NCBI GenBank assembly: GCA_964444825.1
Contig: CAYUIS010000148.1
Span: 1 to 13,260 of the forward strand
Length of the DNA stretch: 13,260 nt
Direction: 5' to 3'
From: CAYUIS01 sp964444825
GTDB taxonomy: Bacteria; Chloroflexota; Anaerolineae; B4-G1
The notes beneath the pieces are model-generated. The model did no database searches and was not told where the DNA came from. It was given only the letters and a program-made list of their open reading frames with translations. The position numbers and the translations under genes are program-made. Positions 1 to 6,251 of this stretch are shown here, in pieces. Positions within the stretch are counted from its first letter, which is position 1. Each line of letters begins with the position of its first letter.

Positions 1-14
1 TCGGGGACGAGGAC

Positions 15-34
15 CCTGTCCTTGACCGGACAGG
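15..34. other. Short perfect hairpin at window edge
   Basis: CCTGTCC (15-21) and GGACAGG (28-34) form a 7-bp stem with a 6-nt loop. No T-run follows on either strand, so it is not a convincing terminator. It may belong to the end of a transcription unit outside the window. Confidence 0.3.
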
Positions 35-128
35 ACAAGGGCTGGGAGCGCCAAACGCGATAACCCTGCCGGCTGCCCCGTCTGAGGCTCTCGACACCGA
101 TTTACAGAGATTTTTAAGGTTGAGTTTC

Positions 129-157
129 TTGACATTGGACCGAATCTAGCATAAAAT
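129..157 (+). promoter_or_regulatory. Consensus sigma-70-type promoter for candidate small RNA
   Basis: TTGACA (129-134), a 17-nt spacer and TAAAAT (152-157) make a near-perfect housekeeping promoter. Transcription would start near 164. No plus-strand gene follows before 1297, and the region between is occupied by a minus-strand gene, so the likely product is the short terminated RNA described next. Confidence 0.6.
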
Positions 158-163
158 AGGACT

Positions 164-335
164 AGAGACAAGTCAAGCGCCCCAGAGCCTGACGGTGTCG
201 CCTTTCCAAAGACGCCTCAACGTATTGGTTGGGAGCGAGGGCAGACGGAGCATCCGTCCAGAGAGGTGATTCCACCGGGGAGAGGCGAGGGGCGATTGAG
301 AGCAGCGGCTTACACGGCCGCTGCTCTATTCTTGT
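164..335 (+). ncRNA. Candidate structured small RNA (about 170 nt)
   Basis: This is inferred from three linked signals: the promoter at 129-157, a dense set of pairings, and a strong terminator hairpin at 299-327. Positions 174-183 (CAAGCGCCCC) pair with 289-298 (GGGGCGATTG) with one mismatch, closing a multiloop. Inside it lie hairpins 194-199/211-216 (one GU pair), about 217-221/228-232, 244-249/253-258 (GACGGA-GCA-TCCGTC) and 265-268/273-276. I see no reading frame with a ribosome site, and it does not resemble 6S RNA, tmRNA, RNase P RNA or any riboswitch I know. GC-rich DNA forms hairpins easily, so the folding alone is weak evidence; the promoter-to-terminator arrangement is the stronger point. 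Confidence 0.4.
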
Positions 336-340
336 ATCTT
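299..340. terminator. Intrinsic terminator, possibly bidirectional
   Basis: AGAGCAGCGGC (299-309) and GCCGCTGCTCT (317-327) form an 11-bp perfect stem with a 7-nt loop. On the plus strand it is followed by the T-rich stretch ATTCTTGTATCTT. It would end the candidate small RNA, and it also lies about 20 nt past the stop of the minus-strand hydrolase, which it could terminate too, although that side lacks a T-run. Confidence 0.6.
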
Positions 341-349
341 GATCCTCGC

Positions 350-1021
350 TCACCGGATCGTGGGTTCGTTTTCCCAACCTGGAGCGGTGAGGAAATCGGC
401 GACCGCTCTGGCGACCTCGGCGGTGCTGCCGGCAAAGAAATGGTCTGCCTGGGGGATAGTGTAGAGGGTCTTGGGAGGTCTCAGCCGGGCCACGAATCGG
501 TGCAGATCGTCGGCTGGCGCCCACGGATCGCGCGCACCGGCGACAAACAACTTGGGTCTGGTTTCGTCGTCCAGAAACGGATCGGCATAGTGGGCTTGCG
601 TCAGCGCAATGCCGACCAGATAACCTACTTGGGGGTCACGGGCGGCGTGGTGCAGTCCCACCCCCGCACCGAATGAGTAACCAACCACCGCCAGTCGATC
701 CGCGTTGATGGTGGATTGGGCACGCAAGAGATCGAATGCTCCAGCCACGTCGTCCATCTCCCCTTGGCCGTCGTCGAAAGAACCCTCGCTATGGCCGGTT
801 CCCCGGAAGTTAAAGCGCAACGCTGCCCAACCTCGCTCGGCCAGCGTGTGACACACGGTCACGACGATGACGTCATTCATCGAGCCACCCATCAGCGGGT
901 GGGGGTGACAGACCACGGCGGCCGGCAAAGGGCCGGCGCTTTTCGATGAGTGCAGGACGCCCTCTATGAGGGGCCCCTCGTTCCCTGCGGAAAAAGTCAC
1001 CGGTTGAGCGCGAATAGGCAC
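350..1021 (-). CDS. Alpha/beta hydrolase (dienelactone-hydrolase-like, COG2945-type)
   Basis: Small cytoplasmic alpha/beta-fold hydrolase; the substrate cannot be told. Counting from an upstream in-frame GTG at 1045, visible signatures are CHPHPLMGG (46-54, typical of this subgroup), FNFRGTGHSEG (78-88), the nucleophile elbow GYSFGAG with Ser124, the acid Asp173 in GARDPWAP and His202 in QADHFF, so the catalytic triad is complete. I place the start at GTG 1021 (codon 9) because GGAGGGGG lies exactly 6 nt upstream, while the GTG at 1045 has no ribosome site. That gives 223 residues. A consensus promoter sits at 1082-1110. The gene is probably transcribed alone and ends near the hairpin at 299-327. 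There is no signal peptide. Assignment to the superfamily is certain, the exact family less so. Confidence 0.88.
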   Translation of the reverse strand: MPIRAQPVTFSAGNEGPLIEGVLHSSKSAGPLPAAVVCHPHPLMGGSMNDVIVVTVCHTLAERGWAALRFNFRGTGHSEGSFDDGQGEMDDVAGAFDLLRAQSTINADRLAVVGYSFGAGVGLHHAARDPQVGYLVGIALTQAHYADPFLDDETRPKLFVAGARDPWAPADDLHRFVARLRPPKTLYTIPQADHFFAGSTAEVARAVADFLTAPGWENEPTIR

Positions 1022-1081
1022 ACCTAACCCCCTCCGATTTCTCACGTCGGGCTCCCGTTTGGTTTCCCGCCGCTGGGGAAA

Positions 1082-1110
1082 AGTATACCGGGTGAGGGTT
1101 CGCGTGTCAA
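1082..1110 (-). promoter_or_regulatory. Consensus promoter of the hydrolase gene
   Basis: On the minus strand TTGACA (1110-1105), a 17-nt spacer and TATACT (1087-1082) precede the hydrolase. The predicted start near 1075 leaves a leader of about 54 nt before the GTG at 1021. Confidence 0.65.
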
Positions 1111-1148
1111 TCGCCGGTTGGTCGAATCAGAACGACAAACCTCATTTC

Positions 1149-1169
1149 TGACACGCTGTTTGACACGCT
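1149..1169. repeat. Tandem direct repeat TGACACGCT in divergent promoter region
   Basis: TGACACGCT occurs at 1149-1157 and again at 1161-1169, a period of 12 bp, close to one helical turn. It lies between the hydrolase promoter and the zinc-ribbon gene. A TTGACA overlaps the second copy (1160-1165), but no good -10 follows at 17 nt. It could be a regulator binding site; this is a guess from spacing alone. Confidence 0.3.
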
Positions 1170-1296
1170 TCGTGAAACACCCTGTGAAATGGCCTTCTGT
1201 TAGTATATGGTCAAACACCGAAGCTCGTGGTTCTTTTCCCAGTCGGTGTTGGCGAGCATAGGGAGAGGCAAAGAAAGCAGCGTTAGGGGGTGAGCG

Positions 1297-1548
1297 ATGG
1301 TTATCTACACAGATCCGCAAACTGGAGAATACTTGTGGGCATGTCCCGAATGTGGGACGTTCATTCGCTTCCACAGTATGCTGGCGATCCAGATGGCCAA
1401 GCAGGCTGGGGGGTGCCAGGGGTGCCGGGCCAGAATGATCCTGAGCCAGCAGCCGGTGTTGATCAATGCGTTCCTGGATTTCTGGACGCGCACCAATGCC
1501 TGGCCGCAGAGCCCCTCCTGGATGGAGGTGCTTCCAGTCACGGCTTAG
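1297..1548 (+). CDS. Small zinc-ribbon protein of unknown function
   Basis: An 83-residue protein with two CxxC knuckles, CPEC (16-19) and CQGC (40-43), separated by 20 residues, a typical zinc-ribbon layout. The rest has no domain I recognise; the C-terminal half is moderately hydrophobic with tryptophans. The start is well supported: AGGGGG (1285-1290) lies 6 nt before the ATG. There is no signal peptide, so it is probably cytoplasmic. It diverges from the hydrolase. Zinc ribbons of this size may bind nucleic acid or protein partners, but nothing here decides which. Confidence 0.7.
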   Translation: MVIYTDPQTGEYLWACPECGTFIRFHSMLAIQMAKQAGGCQGCRARMILSQQPVLINAFLDFWTRTNAWPQSPSWMEVLPVTA

Positions 1549-1573
1549 GTCGGTGGTGATGCCACCGGATCAT

Positions 1574-1596
1574 GGCCGCTGCTCTTCCGAGCGGCC
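1574..1596. other. Hairpin downstream of the zinc-ribbon gene
   Basis: GGCCGCT (1574-1580) and AGCGGCC (1590-1596) form a 7-bp stem with a 9-nt loop, 26 nt past the stop of the zinc-ribbon gene. It could act as a terminator, but no T-run follows. Confidence 0.35.
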
Positions 1597-1597
1597 T

Positions 1598-1643
1598 GTC
1601 CTGAGACGTCCCCGAGGCGCGTCCTGAGCCCGTCGAAGGGCTG
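1598..1643. repeat. REP-like intergenic repeat (GTCCTGAG…GTCGAAGG type)
   Basis: GTCCTGAG occurs at 1598-1605 and 1621-1628. The second copy continues as GTCCTGAGCCCGTCGAAGGG, which matches, from memory, a short repeat core (CTTCGACnnGCTCAGGAC) scattered between genes in many bacterial genomes. The first copy is a degenerate version (GTCCCCGAGG where the second has CCGTCGAAGG). Confidence 0.5.
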
Positions 1644-1720
1644 TTGAGGGGGCTCCCGCCCTGGAATCACTGAGGCCACTGACGACAGTGAGATCACTGA
1701 AGGCTTGATCCACCCCAGTT

Positions 1721-1741
1721 GGACGGAGTGCCACTCCGTCC
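1721..1741 (-). terminator. 9-bp hairpin abutting the lipoprotein stop codon
   Basis: GGACGGAGT (1721-1729) and ACTCCGTCC (1733-1741) form a perfect 9-bp stem with a 3-nt loop, beginning at the base next to the TAG of the minus-strand lipoprotein (1744-1742). There is no T-run, so it is either a weak terminator, an mRNA 3'-end protector or a dispersed palindromic repeat. Confidence 0.45.
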
Positions 1742-2209
1742 CTACTCGCACAAGGCCGCAGTTTTGACAAAGGACAGCTCTATCTCTTGGCCTCCGAGCT
1801 CTCCCCTCATTTCCACCTGCTCGTCCACCTCTGGCACATAATCCGAGAAATTCGTGTTCGTCACCAATGGCACATATCCTCCGTCGTCCTTGGCGATATC
1901 CAAAATCAGGTACTCTTCTGCTGGCATCTCGACCCCTTCAATAACCAGCACCTCCCCACACCGATTCTGCACCTCCAGCACCCCGCCATTACAGTTGTTC
2001 ACCGCGATCGAAAGGCACTCGATCTCCGGCTTGACGATCAGATCCAATATGGCTGTTTTCCCAAAACAGCCTCCAATAACACCTACCCCGATGGTTTTCA
2101 CACAACCAGGTGCCGGACTGTCTCTCACAACAATGCAGCCACTGAGCAAACCTACGAATAAGAGTGAAACAACGATCAACCCGGATCTGCTTGGTCTGTT
2201 TTGAAGCAA
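1742..2209 (-). CDS. Small secreted lipoprotein, function unknown
   Basis: A 155-residue protein with a lipoprotein signal: a short basic start, a hydrophobic stretch (GLIVVSLLFVGLL) and the lipobox LLSGC with the lipidated cysteine at 25. The mature part is short, acidic near the end and rich in beta-type sequence, with several cysteines (for example ECLSIAVNNCNGG and RCGEV) that could form disulfides outside the membrane. I place the start at TTG 2209 because AAGGAG lies 8 nt upstream and because a longer reading to 2323 would bury the signal peptide and run into the preceding gene. It follows the beta-helix lipoprotein on the same strand with a 106-nt gap, so the two may be co-transcribed. 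I do not recognise the family. Confidence 0.75.
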   Translation of the reverse strand: MLQNRPSRSGLIVVSLLFVGLLSGCIVVRDSPAPGCVKTIGVGVIGGCFGKTAILDLIVKPEIECLSIAVNNCNGGVLEVQNRCGEVLVIEGVEMPAEEYLILDIAKDDGGYVPLVTNTNFSDYVPEVDEQVEMRGELGGQEIELSFVKTAALCE

Positions 2210-2231
2210 CTTGTTTTCTCCTTTACTGTGT

Positions 2232-2243
2232 GTCACCTGTGAC
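2232..2243. promoter_or_regulatory. Short palindrome upstream of the lipoprotein gene
   Basis: GTCAC and GTGAC arms flank a 2-nt centre just upstream of the ribosome site of the lipoprotein. It is a possible operator; no clear promoter is seen beside it. Confidence 0.25.
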
Positions 2244-2315
2244 TTTAGGATCAAGGAAGGCACGCCTGATATTTTTGAGGATCCCAGCCGCCGCCTGGAG
2301 TCCCACGAGCCATAG

Positions 2316-3920
2316 TTAACCACTCCTTATCGTCACCGGCACGTATATCCATGCTATCGGTTCCCACCACTCATATGCCCCGATGTCGGGCTGGGCATCG
2401 CGGAGACGGCCTTCAGCGTCGTCAGCAGGGGCATCGGCGATGCTACCATTGTCCACGGCGGGGCTGCTCTCCTGCAAGTGCAGGTTTACTCCTGGCCAGC
2501 CGGACACGAAAAGCGGGGCATCGCTCACGTCATTCTGACCCTGCCCCGTGTAGGTGGTCCAGGTACCGCCGGCAATCTCAGCGCGGGTAAAATCGGAGTC
2601 GCGCCCACTCACGAACTCGGCCGTGATCTCGCCGTCTGCCCGGCTGTAGTATAGGTTGTGGTGCTCGGTCAGTTGCACGCCTCCACCCAGGTAGATGCCC
2701 GTAGAACCGCCATCGGTGGGGTCGGCGTTGAAGGCGAAGATGTTGTTCACCAGCGTCAGTGTCACCGGCGGATAGGGAAGGATTTCCTCTGGATAGCCAG
2801 CAACCAAAGCCCAGTTGCGCTCGCTGTAGGTCGTATCCCACATGTCGTAGGCGATGGTGTTGTTGATTATCTCCAGGGTGCTCGTGAAGGTGCCTACCCA
2901 CACCGCGCTATTCCCCTGCCCCCAGACGACGTTGTTCTCCATCCGTCCCCCAGCCCATAACTTGATGCCGTTCAGGTGATTGCGGACCACCCGGTTGCGC
3001 CGTACGACGACGCCGGTTGCGTTACCCTGTCGGTCGCGGGAGTTGAGGTCGATCCCGTCGCCTCCGTTGTCGTGCACATAGCAGTCCTCTACCAGGACGG
3101 GATAGCCGCGGGCGAACTCAAGGCCGTCGGAGCCATAGAAAGACTGGCCCCCCACCCCGGTATCGTAAATCTCCACCCGGCGGATGACCATATGGTTGCA
3201 CGGGCCAGGCGTACAGTCCACCGCTGAGTACTCGCTACCGTGAATAACGCTATTCTCCAGGGTGATGTATTCGACCGGCCCATAGTCCGGGGGGGCTTCG
3301 GTCTCGCCGACAGTGAAATGGATGCTGGCCTCGCCACCCGCGATGTCCAGGTGATCCAATTGAACGTGGCGATTCTCCCCGGAAAGCTCCATTCCCCAGA
3401 TAGTGAAGTTGCGCAGGGTGAAGCCGCTGATGCGCACGTAGGACGTGTACTGATCCAGAATCAGCAGCTCTCCTACGCTGCCTCCACCGTCCAGGACGGG
3501 CGTCTCGTTGAGGTAGGCGATGAAGGTGATCGTGGCGCCGGCTGTACCAGACTGGGTCAGGTGAGCCTCCTCGGTGAAAGGATACGTGCCACCGAGGAAG
3601 CAGACGGTGTCGCCGGGTCGGGCGGTGTCAGCGGCGTACTGGAAGGTGGCCCAGGACTGTGTCGTGGTGGTGCCAGAGTTATCGTCATCACCATTGGGGG
3701 CCACATAGTGGGTGCAGGTGGCGGTCGTCGTGGCTGCTGCTGTGGCGGGAAACTCTGGCACCCCCGTCTCGGTTATCGGTTCAGCATCAAGGGGAGATGG
3801 GGTCGACACCACGGGTTCACCATCGGCGACGGGTGGCCCGAGGCCGCAAGCCAGAACCAGTCCGATTGGGATCATCAGCATCAAGTGGGATCTCAAATGT
3901 GTAAGACTCGTCTTTCGCAT
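2316..3920 (-). CDS. Secreted right-handed beta-helix lipoprotein, choice-of-anchor Q type
   Basis: A 534-residue surface or exported protein. It has a lipoprotein signal with the lipobox VLAC (Cys25), then a Ser/Thr/Pro/Ala-rich linker (about 26-68). An N-terminal pectate-lyase-like entry motif follows (YVAPNGDDDNSG, 72-83, then RPGDTVCFLGGTY), and then repeated beta-helix rungs with the usual Asn/Gly turns (DGIDLNSRD, RNHLNGIKLW, NNVVWGQGNSA, NNTIAYD, NNIFAFN). The segment near the end (SSPAVDNG … DIGAYE, 512-517) is characteristic of choice-of-anchor Q proteins. Such folds often bind or cleave polysaccharides, but no catalytic set can be named. The last residues, IYVPVTIRSG, resemble the tail of the DUF3160 protein. 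The ATG has GGAGGAG 10 nt upstream. Confidence 0.85.
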   Translation of the reverse strand: MRKTSLTHLRSHLMLMIPIGLVLACGLGPPVADGEPVVSTPSPLDAEPITETGVPEFPATAAATTTATCTHYVAPNGDDDNSGTTTTQSWATFQYAADTARPGDTVCFLGGTYPFTEEAHLTQSGTAGATITFIAYLNETPVLDGGGSVGELLILDQYTSYVRISGFTLRNFTIWGMELSGENRHVQLDHLDIAGGEASIHFTVGETEAPPDYGPVEYITLENSVIHGSEYSAVDCTPGPCNHMVIRRVEIYDTGVGGQSFYGSDGLEFARGYPVLVEDCYVHDNGGDGIDLNSRDRQGNATGVVVRRNRVVRNHLNGIKLWAGGRMENNVVWGQGNSAVWVGTFTSTLEIINNTIAYDMWDTTYSERNWALVAGYPEEILPYPPVTLTLVNNIFAFNADPTDGGSTGIYLGGGVQLTEHHNLYYSRADGEITAEFVSGRDSDFTRAEIAGGTWTTYTGQGQNDVSDAPLFVSGWPGVNLHLQESSPAVDNGSIADAPADDAEGRLRDAQPDIGAYEWWEPIAWIYVPVTIRSG

Positions 3921-4003
3921 GGTCCTTTTTCTCCTCCGGCCGCGGTAGGGCGGGCAGGCGCAGTGGCAGGCATGACCTAGAATCTATCCGTAAACTCGCT
4001 CAA

Positions 4004-4021
4004 ACCCCCTGTCTCGGGGGT
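4004..4021 (-). terminator. Terminator-like hairpin after the membrane-protein gene
   Basis: ACCCCC (4004-4009) and GGGGGT (4016-4021) pair with a 6-nt loop. It lies about 45 nt past the minus-strand stop at 4065, and the minus strand continues TTGAG, a weak T-tract. Confidence 0.4.
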
Positions 4022-4064
4022 CTGTTTCGCCTCCGAGGACGGGGGCTAGAGCGGCAGGCATCAC

Positions 4065-4394
4065 TCAGGTGAGATCGGGGCCGCTCTCGCCAGTGTCGAA
4101 CTGGCGGCGCGTGTTTTCCTCTATCTTCATTTGGCACAAGGCGGTCTGCGCCTGTAGTTTGAGTCGGAACGCACCTTCCCGGCCTAGCACAAACCCGACT
4201 GCACCCAGGAGCACTGCCCCGACGGAGGCCCCAATGATACTTGGCTCATCTCCCCCAAATGGAATGTTGATGACAAGGCCAGCACTACCTCCTATCAGAA
4301 CAAGAAGAATCGTGGTCATGACAATCACGGTCCTGGCTCGCCCATAGAGACGGTCTGCGAACTTTTGGATGATCTGTGGATCGTACTCAGCCAT
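4065..4394 (-). CDS. Two-helix inner-membrane protein, conserved hypothetical
   Basis: A 109-residue protein: a polar N-terminus (AEYDPQIIQKFADRLYGRAR), two hydrophobic helices (TVIVMTTILLVLIGG, then a Gly-rich IIGASVGAVLLGAVGFVLG with GxxxG spacing) and a polar tail (FRLKLQAQTALCQMKIEENTR). I recall similar uncharacterised proteins from Chloroflexota and Cyanobacteria but know no function. I chose the ATG at 4394 because AAGG lies 5 nt upstream; the frame stays open to 4436, but that extension runs into the conserved RNA element. The gene therefore follows directly on the structured leader at 4435-4581, which would be its 5' UTR. Glycine-rich packing suggests it may oligomerise; this is inference. 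Confidence 0.65.
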   Translation of the reverse strand: MAEYDPQIIQKFADRLYGRARTVIVMTTILLVLIGGSAGLVINIPFGGDEPSIIGASVGAVLLGAVGFVLGREGAFRLKLQAQTALCQMKIEENTRRQFDTGESGPDLT

Positions 4395-4434
4395 TGTAAC
4401 CTTCATCATGGTATGGTTTGTCTCAGTAACGAAC

Positions 4435-4581
4435 ACCCGCCAACCCTAACGGGCGGCGGGCTTGTGCTACGATGTCGGCTACCAGGATGCGCCTACCGTC
4501 CTGGTCGTTGCCTCGCACGAGTCGCGAGGCGTTTCTTCGTTCGGTGGATGGTAGTATAGTCCCAACCTATACAGAAGTCAA
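4435..4581 (-). repeat. Dispersed promoter plus structured-RNA element, copy A
   Basis: First of three related copies, best read on the minus strand. It starts with a promoter (TTGACT 4581-4576, 17 nt, TATACT 4558-4553). Then come stem-loop 1 (GCCTCGC/GCGAGGC, 4524-4530 with 4510-4516), stem-loop 2 (ACCAGGA/TCCTGGT, 4499-4505 with 4481-4487, 11-nt loop) and stem-loop 3 (4461-4435, CCCGCC with GGCGGG plus inner pairs). The conserved stretch CATCGTAGCA lies between loops 2 and 3. The transcript would start near 4546 and run straight into the membrane-protein gene at 4394. Compared with copies B and C the apical arm of stem-loop 1 is shortened and the helix below stem-loop 2 is lost. No protein is encoded. 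Confidence 0.7.
4553..4581 (-). promoter_or_regulatory. Promoter within element copy A
   Basis: TTGACT, 17-nt spacer, TATACT on the minus strand. The spacer sequence differs from copies B and C while its length and both boxes are kept, which argues that promoter function is preserved. Confidence 0.65.
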
Positions 4582-4618
4582 AAACAAGAGCGCCCTGATT
4601 GTACCTCTGGGGGCAATC
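4582..4618 (-). terminator. Terminator-like hairpin preceding element copy A
   Basis: On the minus strand GCCCCC (4614-4609) pairs with GGGCGC (4595-4590), one mismatch, followed by TCTTGTTTTT, whose last two Ts are the first bases of the -35 box of the element promoter. An alternative stem, GATTG/CAATC, competes. It would end transcription from the small zinc-ribbon gene upstream. Confidence 0.4.
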
Positions 4619-4805
4619 CTGGATTATGATGCGGTCGGTGTGGGTGGGGTCGGTTATTCCTGGTGCAACCGTGTTCCAGCCCTCAGACGCTATTTCATCC
4701 CTGTGCTTGCAATGCACGCTGTGTGTGCTTGCATTTCTTAAAAGTCCCGGAGACTTTGCCAGCAGGTAACGACTGAGGTCGGGTGATAGGGGTTAGTCGT
4801 ACCCC
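4619..4805. other. Gene-free stretch with small repeats
   Basis: No coding sequence is supported here. GTGCTTGCA is repeated at 4703-4711 and 4725-4733. AAAGTC (4741-4746) and GACTTT (4752-4757) form a 6-bp hairpin. GGTTAG (4791-4796) and CTAACC (4806-4811) pair around the stop of the next minus-strand gene. None has a clear role. Confidence 0.35.
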
Positions 4806-4967
4806 CTAACCACCAGTCATTGATCCGTGGACGACCCTCGTACGTTTACCGCAGCGGGTGCACTCGTAGATCGCCGTCATACCATCATCGAGGGCAACAG
4901 CCCGATATTCGACGGCAATCATCCTGGACAGCCGTTTGGGACACGAACAGTGGTGATCGATAGACAT
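4806..4967 (-). CDS. Tiny zinc-ribbon-like protein (53 residues)
   Basis: Starting at the ATG at 4967 this reads MSIDHHCSCP…YECTRCGKRTRV. It has a CxC pair (7, 9), preceded by two histidines, and a CxxC (36-39), a plausible single zinc site. The segment between is beta-rich. The ribosome site is weak (AGAGAG 6 nt upstream). The reading frame is open further upstream to 5132, but that extension looks non-coding. There is no neighbour in the same transcript. I cannot name a family; it may be a stand-alone metal-binding peptide or a chance frame. Confidence 0.45.
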   Translation of the reverse strand: MSIDHHCSCPKRLSRMIAVEYRAVALDDGMTAIYECTRCGKRTRVVHGSMTGG

Positions 4968-5192
4968 CAATTGCTCTCTTGGACTGCGCACGATACCAAC
5001 TCCTGCTTCAAGGTTAAAGTGGCAGAGGGGGCCGGGGAACACGGAACCCAGCGCCATACGTCCTCGGCCGCCAATGGCACCATTGTAGCCAGCGGCGGTA
5101 TGAAGCAGGTAAAAGGCAAAGCAGAAAATCACTAAACTCGCTGATCGGGATCGACATCAAACAAGCCAGTGACGATCCAGGAGTGAGAGAGG
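4968..5192. other. Stretch without recognisable content
   Basis: I see no supported gene, repeat or strong promoter between the small zinc-ribbon gene and the hairpin at 5199. Frames open here on both strands lack ribosome sites and have unlikely composition. Confidence 0.4.
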
Positions 5193-5198
5193 ATGATA

Positions 5199-5240
5199 GG
5201 AACTGGCAGTGCAATGGGACTTTCCCGCCACTGCCAGTCC
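5199..5240. other. Long hairpin (12 bp with one bulge)
   Basis: ACTGGCAGTG (5202-5211) pairs perfectly with CACTGCCAGT (5229-5238). Two more G-C pairs extend it past a bulged A, and GGGA/TCCC forms an inner stem. It lies 19 nt past the stop of the minus-strand fragment at 5259-5378 and could have terminated that gene. No clean T-run follows. Confidence 0.4.
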
Positions 5241-5258
5241 TGCATGAAGGCCGAATGG

Positions 5259-5378
5259 CTATTCGACGCCCTGGTGCGGTACCACGATGTTCCCGCCGCC
5301 TGAGTCTTGAACCTCCAGCCAGACCTGGTCGTGGCCCGTGCCGGGCTCGTTCCAGTCTTCGAGATGAAGCCCTGGCAC
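5259..5378 (-). pseudogene. Possible 3' fragment of a lost gene
   Basis: From GTG 5378 the minus strand reads 39 residues of very protein-like sequence (HLEDWNEPGTGHDQVWLEV, then SGGGNIVVPHQGVE and a stop), resembling a piece of a beta-sandwich. There is no ribosome site before it and a TGA lies a few codons upstream. An ATG in another frame at 5406 (MLILFPFDD) could join by one frameshift. I read it as a remnant, with the hairpin at 5199-5240 as its old terminator. The opposite strand has a competing 36-codon frame (5193-5303), so the coding direction is not certain. Confidence 0.3.
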
Positions 5379-5436
5379 GATCGTCGAAAGGGAACAGAAT
5401 CAACATCAGATGCGTCTAGTAGATGGGAGGTGAACG

Positions 5437-5583
5437 ATGAAGACCATAGGGTTGGCAGTCCGCTTGATGATGCGCTTGCCCCAGGTATGGATCGCTCTGG
5501 TGGTGATGGGAGCGGCTATTGTGGTCAACGGCCAGGAACCATTCATCGACATTGTCACCTACGCTATTCAGCGATTGTTTTAG
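5437..5583 (+). CDS. 48-residue single-helix membrane peptide
   Basis: A short frame with a near-ideal ribosome site: GGGAGGTG (5425-5432), with the core GGAGG ending 6 nt before the ATG. The product begins MKTIGLAVRLMMRLPQ and continues with one hydrophobic helix (VWIALVVMGAAIVV), then NGQEPFIDIVTYAIQRLF and tandem stops TAG TGA. It could be a small inner-membrane protein or a type I-like peptide, but no partner gene or antisense RNA is visible. Nothing else is co-directional nearby. I do not recognise it. The start signal is the main support; its length is too short to judge conservation. Confidence 0.55.
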   Translation: MKTIGLAVRLMMRLPQVWIALVVMGAAIVVNGQEPFIDIVTYAIQRLF

Positions 5584-5772
5584 TGAAGGAGATTCACCAA
5601 CTCGATCGCGGATCGGGGCGGTCGCTCCGACTTTACTCGCGGTATCGTGCCAGGCTCTTGGGCGGTCAGGCTTCTTCAAACCTCGGGTGTTTCACCGGCA
5701 GGGGCCAGAAGCGGATCACATAGGCGCAGCAATACGGGATGCAATCTGCCAACCACTTGAAGCTTGAACGCA

Positions 5773-6141
5773 CTACTGCCCAATGAATCGCTCAACGTAT
5801 CGAGCAAAGCGCCGACCTCGAAGACGAAACAGCACAGTACCGGAAAGGACCCCAAGTGTGTTCGCGATCCCATCGATAAGCGACATGTCACGGCCCGGTA
5901 CGAAGGATTGTCCCCATTCTAGCACAGCCCCCAGAGCAATGGCAAAGAAAAGGGCCGAGACTCGAGCGATTCCCGAGTTGAAAGTCAAGCACGCGAGCAC
6001 TGCCATTCCCGTATAGGCTAGGAAATGCCCTATGTTGTCAACGTGCCAGGACGAAACCCCTCCGCTTGGCAGCAGGGACACGAGAATCACCGCAAGCACA
6101 TAGAGTGTGAATATCAGAAGCATCTTCAAGCCCTGCCTCAA
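5773..6141 (-). CDS. VanZ-like family membrane protein
   Basis: A 122-residue integral membrane protein with about four helices. Family signatures are clear: DNIGHFLAY (35-43), LEWGQSFVPGRDMSLID (74-90) and AN-LG-LSG (93-101), with conserved Glu75, Gln78, Arg84, Asp85 and Asp90. VanZ-like proteins are widespread; the namesake gives low-level teicoplanin resistance, but most members have no known role, so no resistance should be inferred. The start is a TTG at 6141 with AGGAAGG 7 nt upstream; an ATG at 6123 is the alternative. It follows the DUF3160 gene by 110 nt on the same strand without a strong terminator between, so they may share a transcript. It ends in a basic cytoplasmic tail (RLRGRRFARYVERF). 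Confidence 0.87.
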   Translation of the reverse strand: MRQGLKMLLIFTLYVLAVILVSLLPSGGVSSWHVDNIGHFLAYTGMAVLACLTFNSGIARVSALFFAIALGAVLEWGQSFVPGRDMSLIDGIANTLGVLSGTVLFRLRGRRFARYVERFIGQ

Positions 6142-6251
6142 GATCCTACCTTCCTTGTGTCAGTTGTCTTACGCTGCGCCCAACACAGCGCGTACCCGCG
6201 CCAGCCAGGGCCGGTCGCAGCTCACGAATCCCAGTGTTGGCAGTGGGCTAC

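Noticed and set aside
164..335. 6S RNA, SRP RNA or known riboswitch in the candidate small RNA
   Set aside because: The fold is a multi-branched loop, not the rod of 6S RNA, and no conserved core of a riboswitch I know can be found.
1042..1374. 110-codon minus-strand frame
   Set aside because: Overlaps the well-supported zinc-ribbon gene and the hydrolase promoter region; no domain or ribosome site.
3240..3980. 246-codon plus-strand frame
   Set aside because: Antisense to the beta-helix lipoprotein, which has a signal peptide, ribosome site and clear family; the frame has none.
5193..5303. 36-codon plus-strand frame with CxxC
   Set aside because: Only a weak ribosome site and an imperfect alternative to the more protein-like minus-strand frame; kept as an observation, not as a gene.
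5676..5891. Minus-strand frame ending LLAPAGETPEV
   Set aside because: Its upstream half is out of frame with the VanZ-like gene, and no start or family is visible for the remaining 30 residues.
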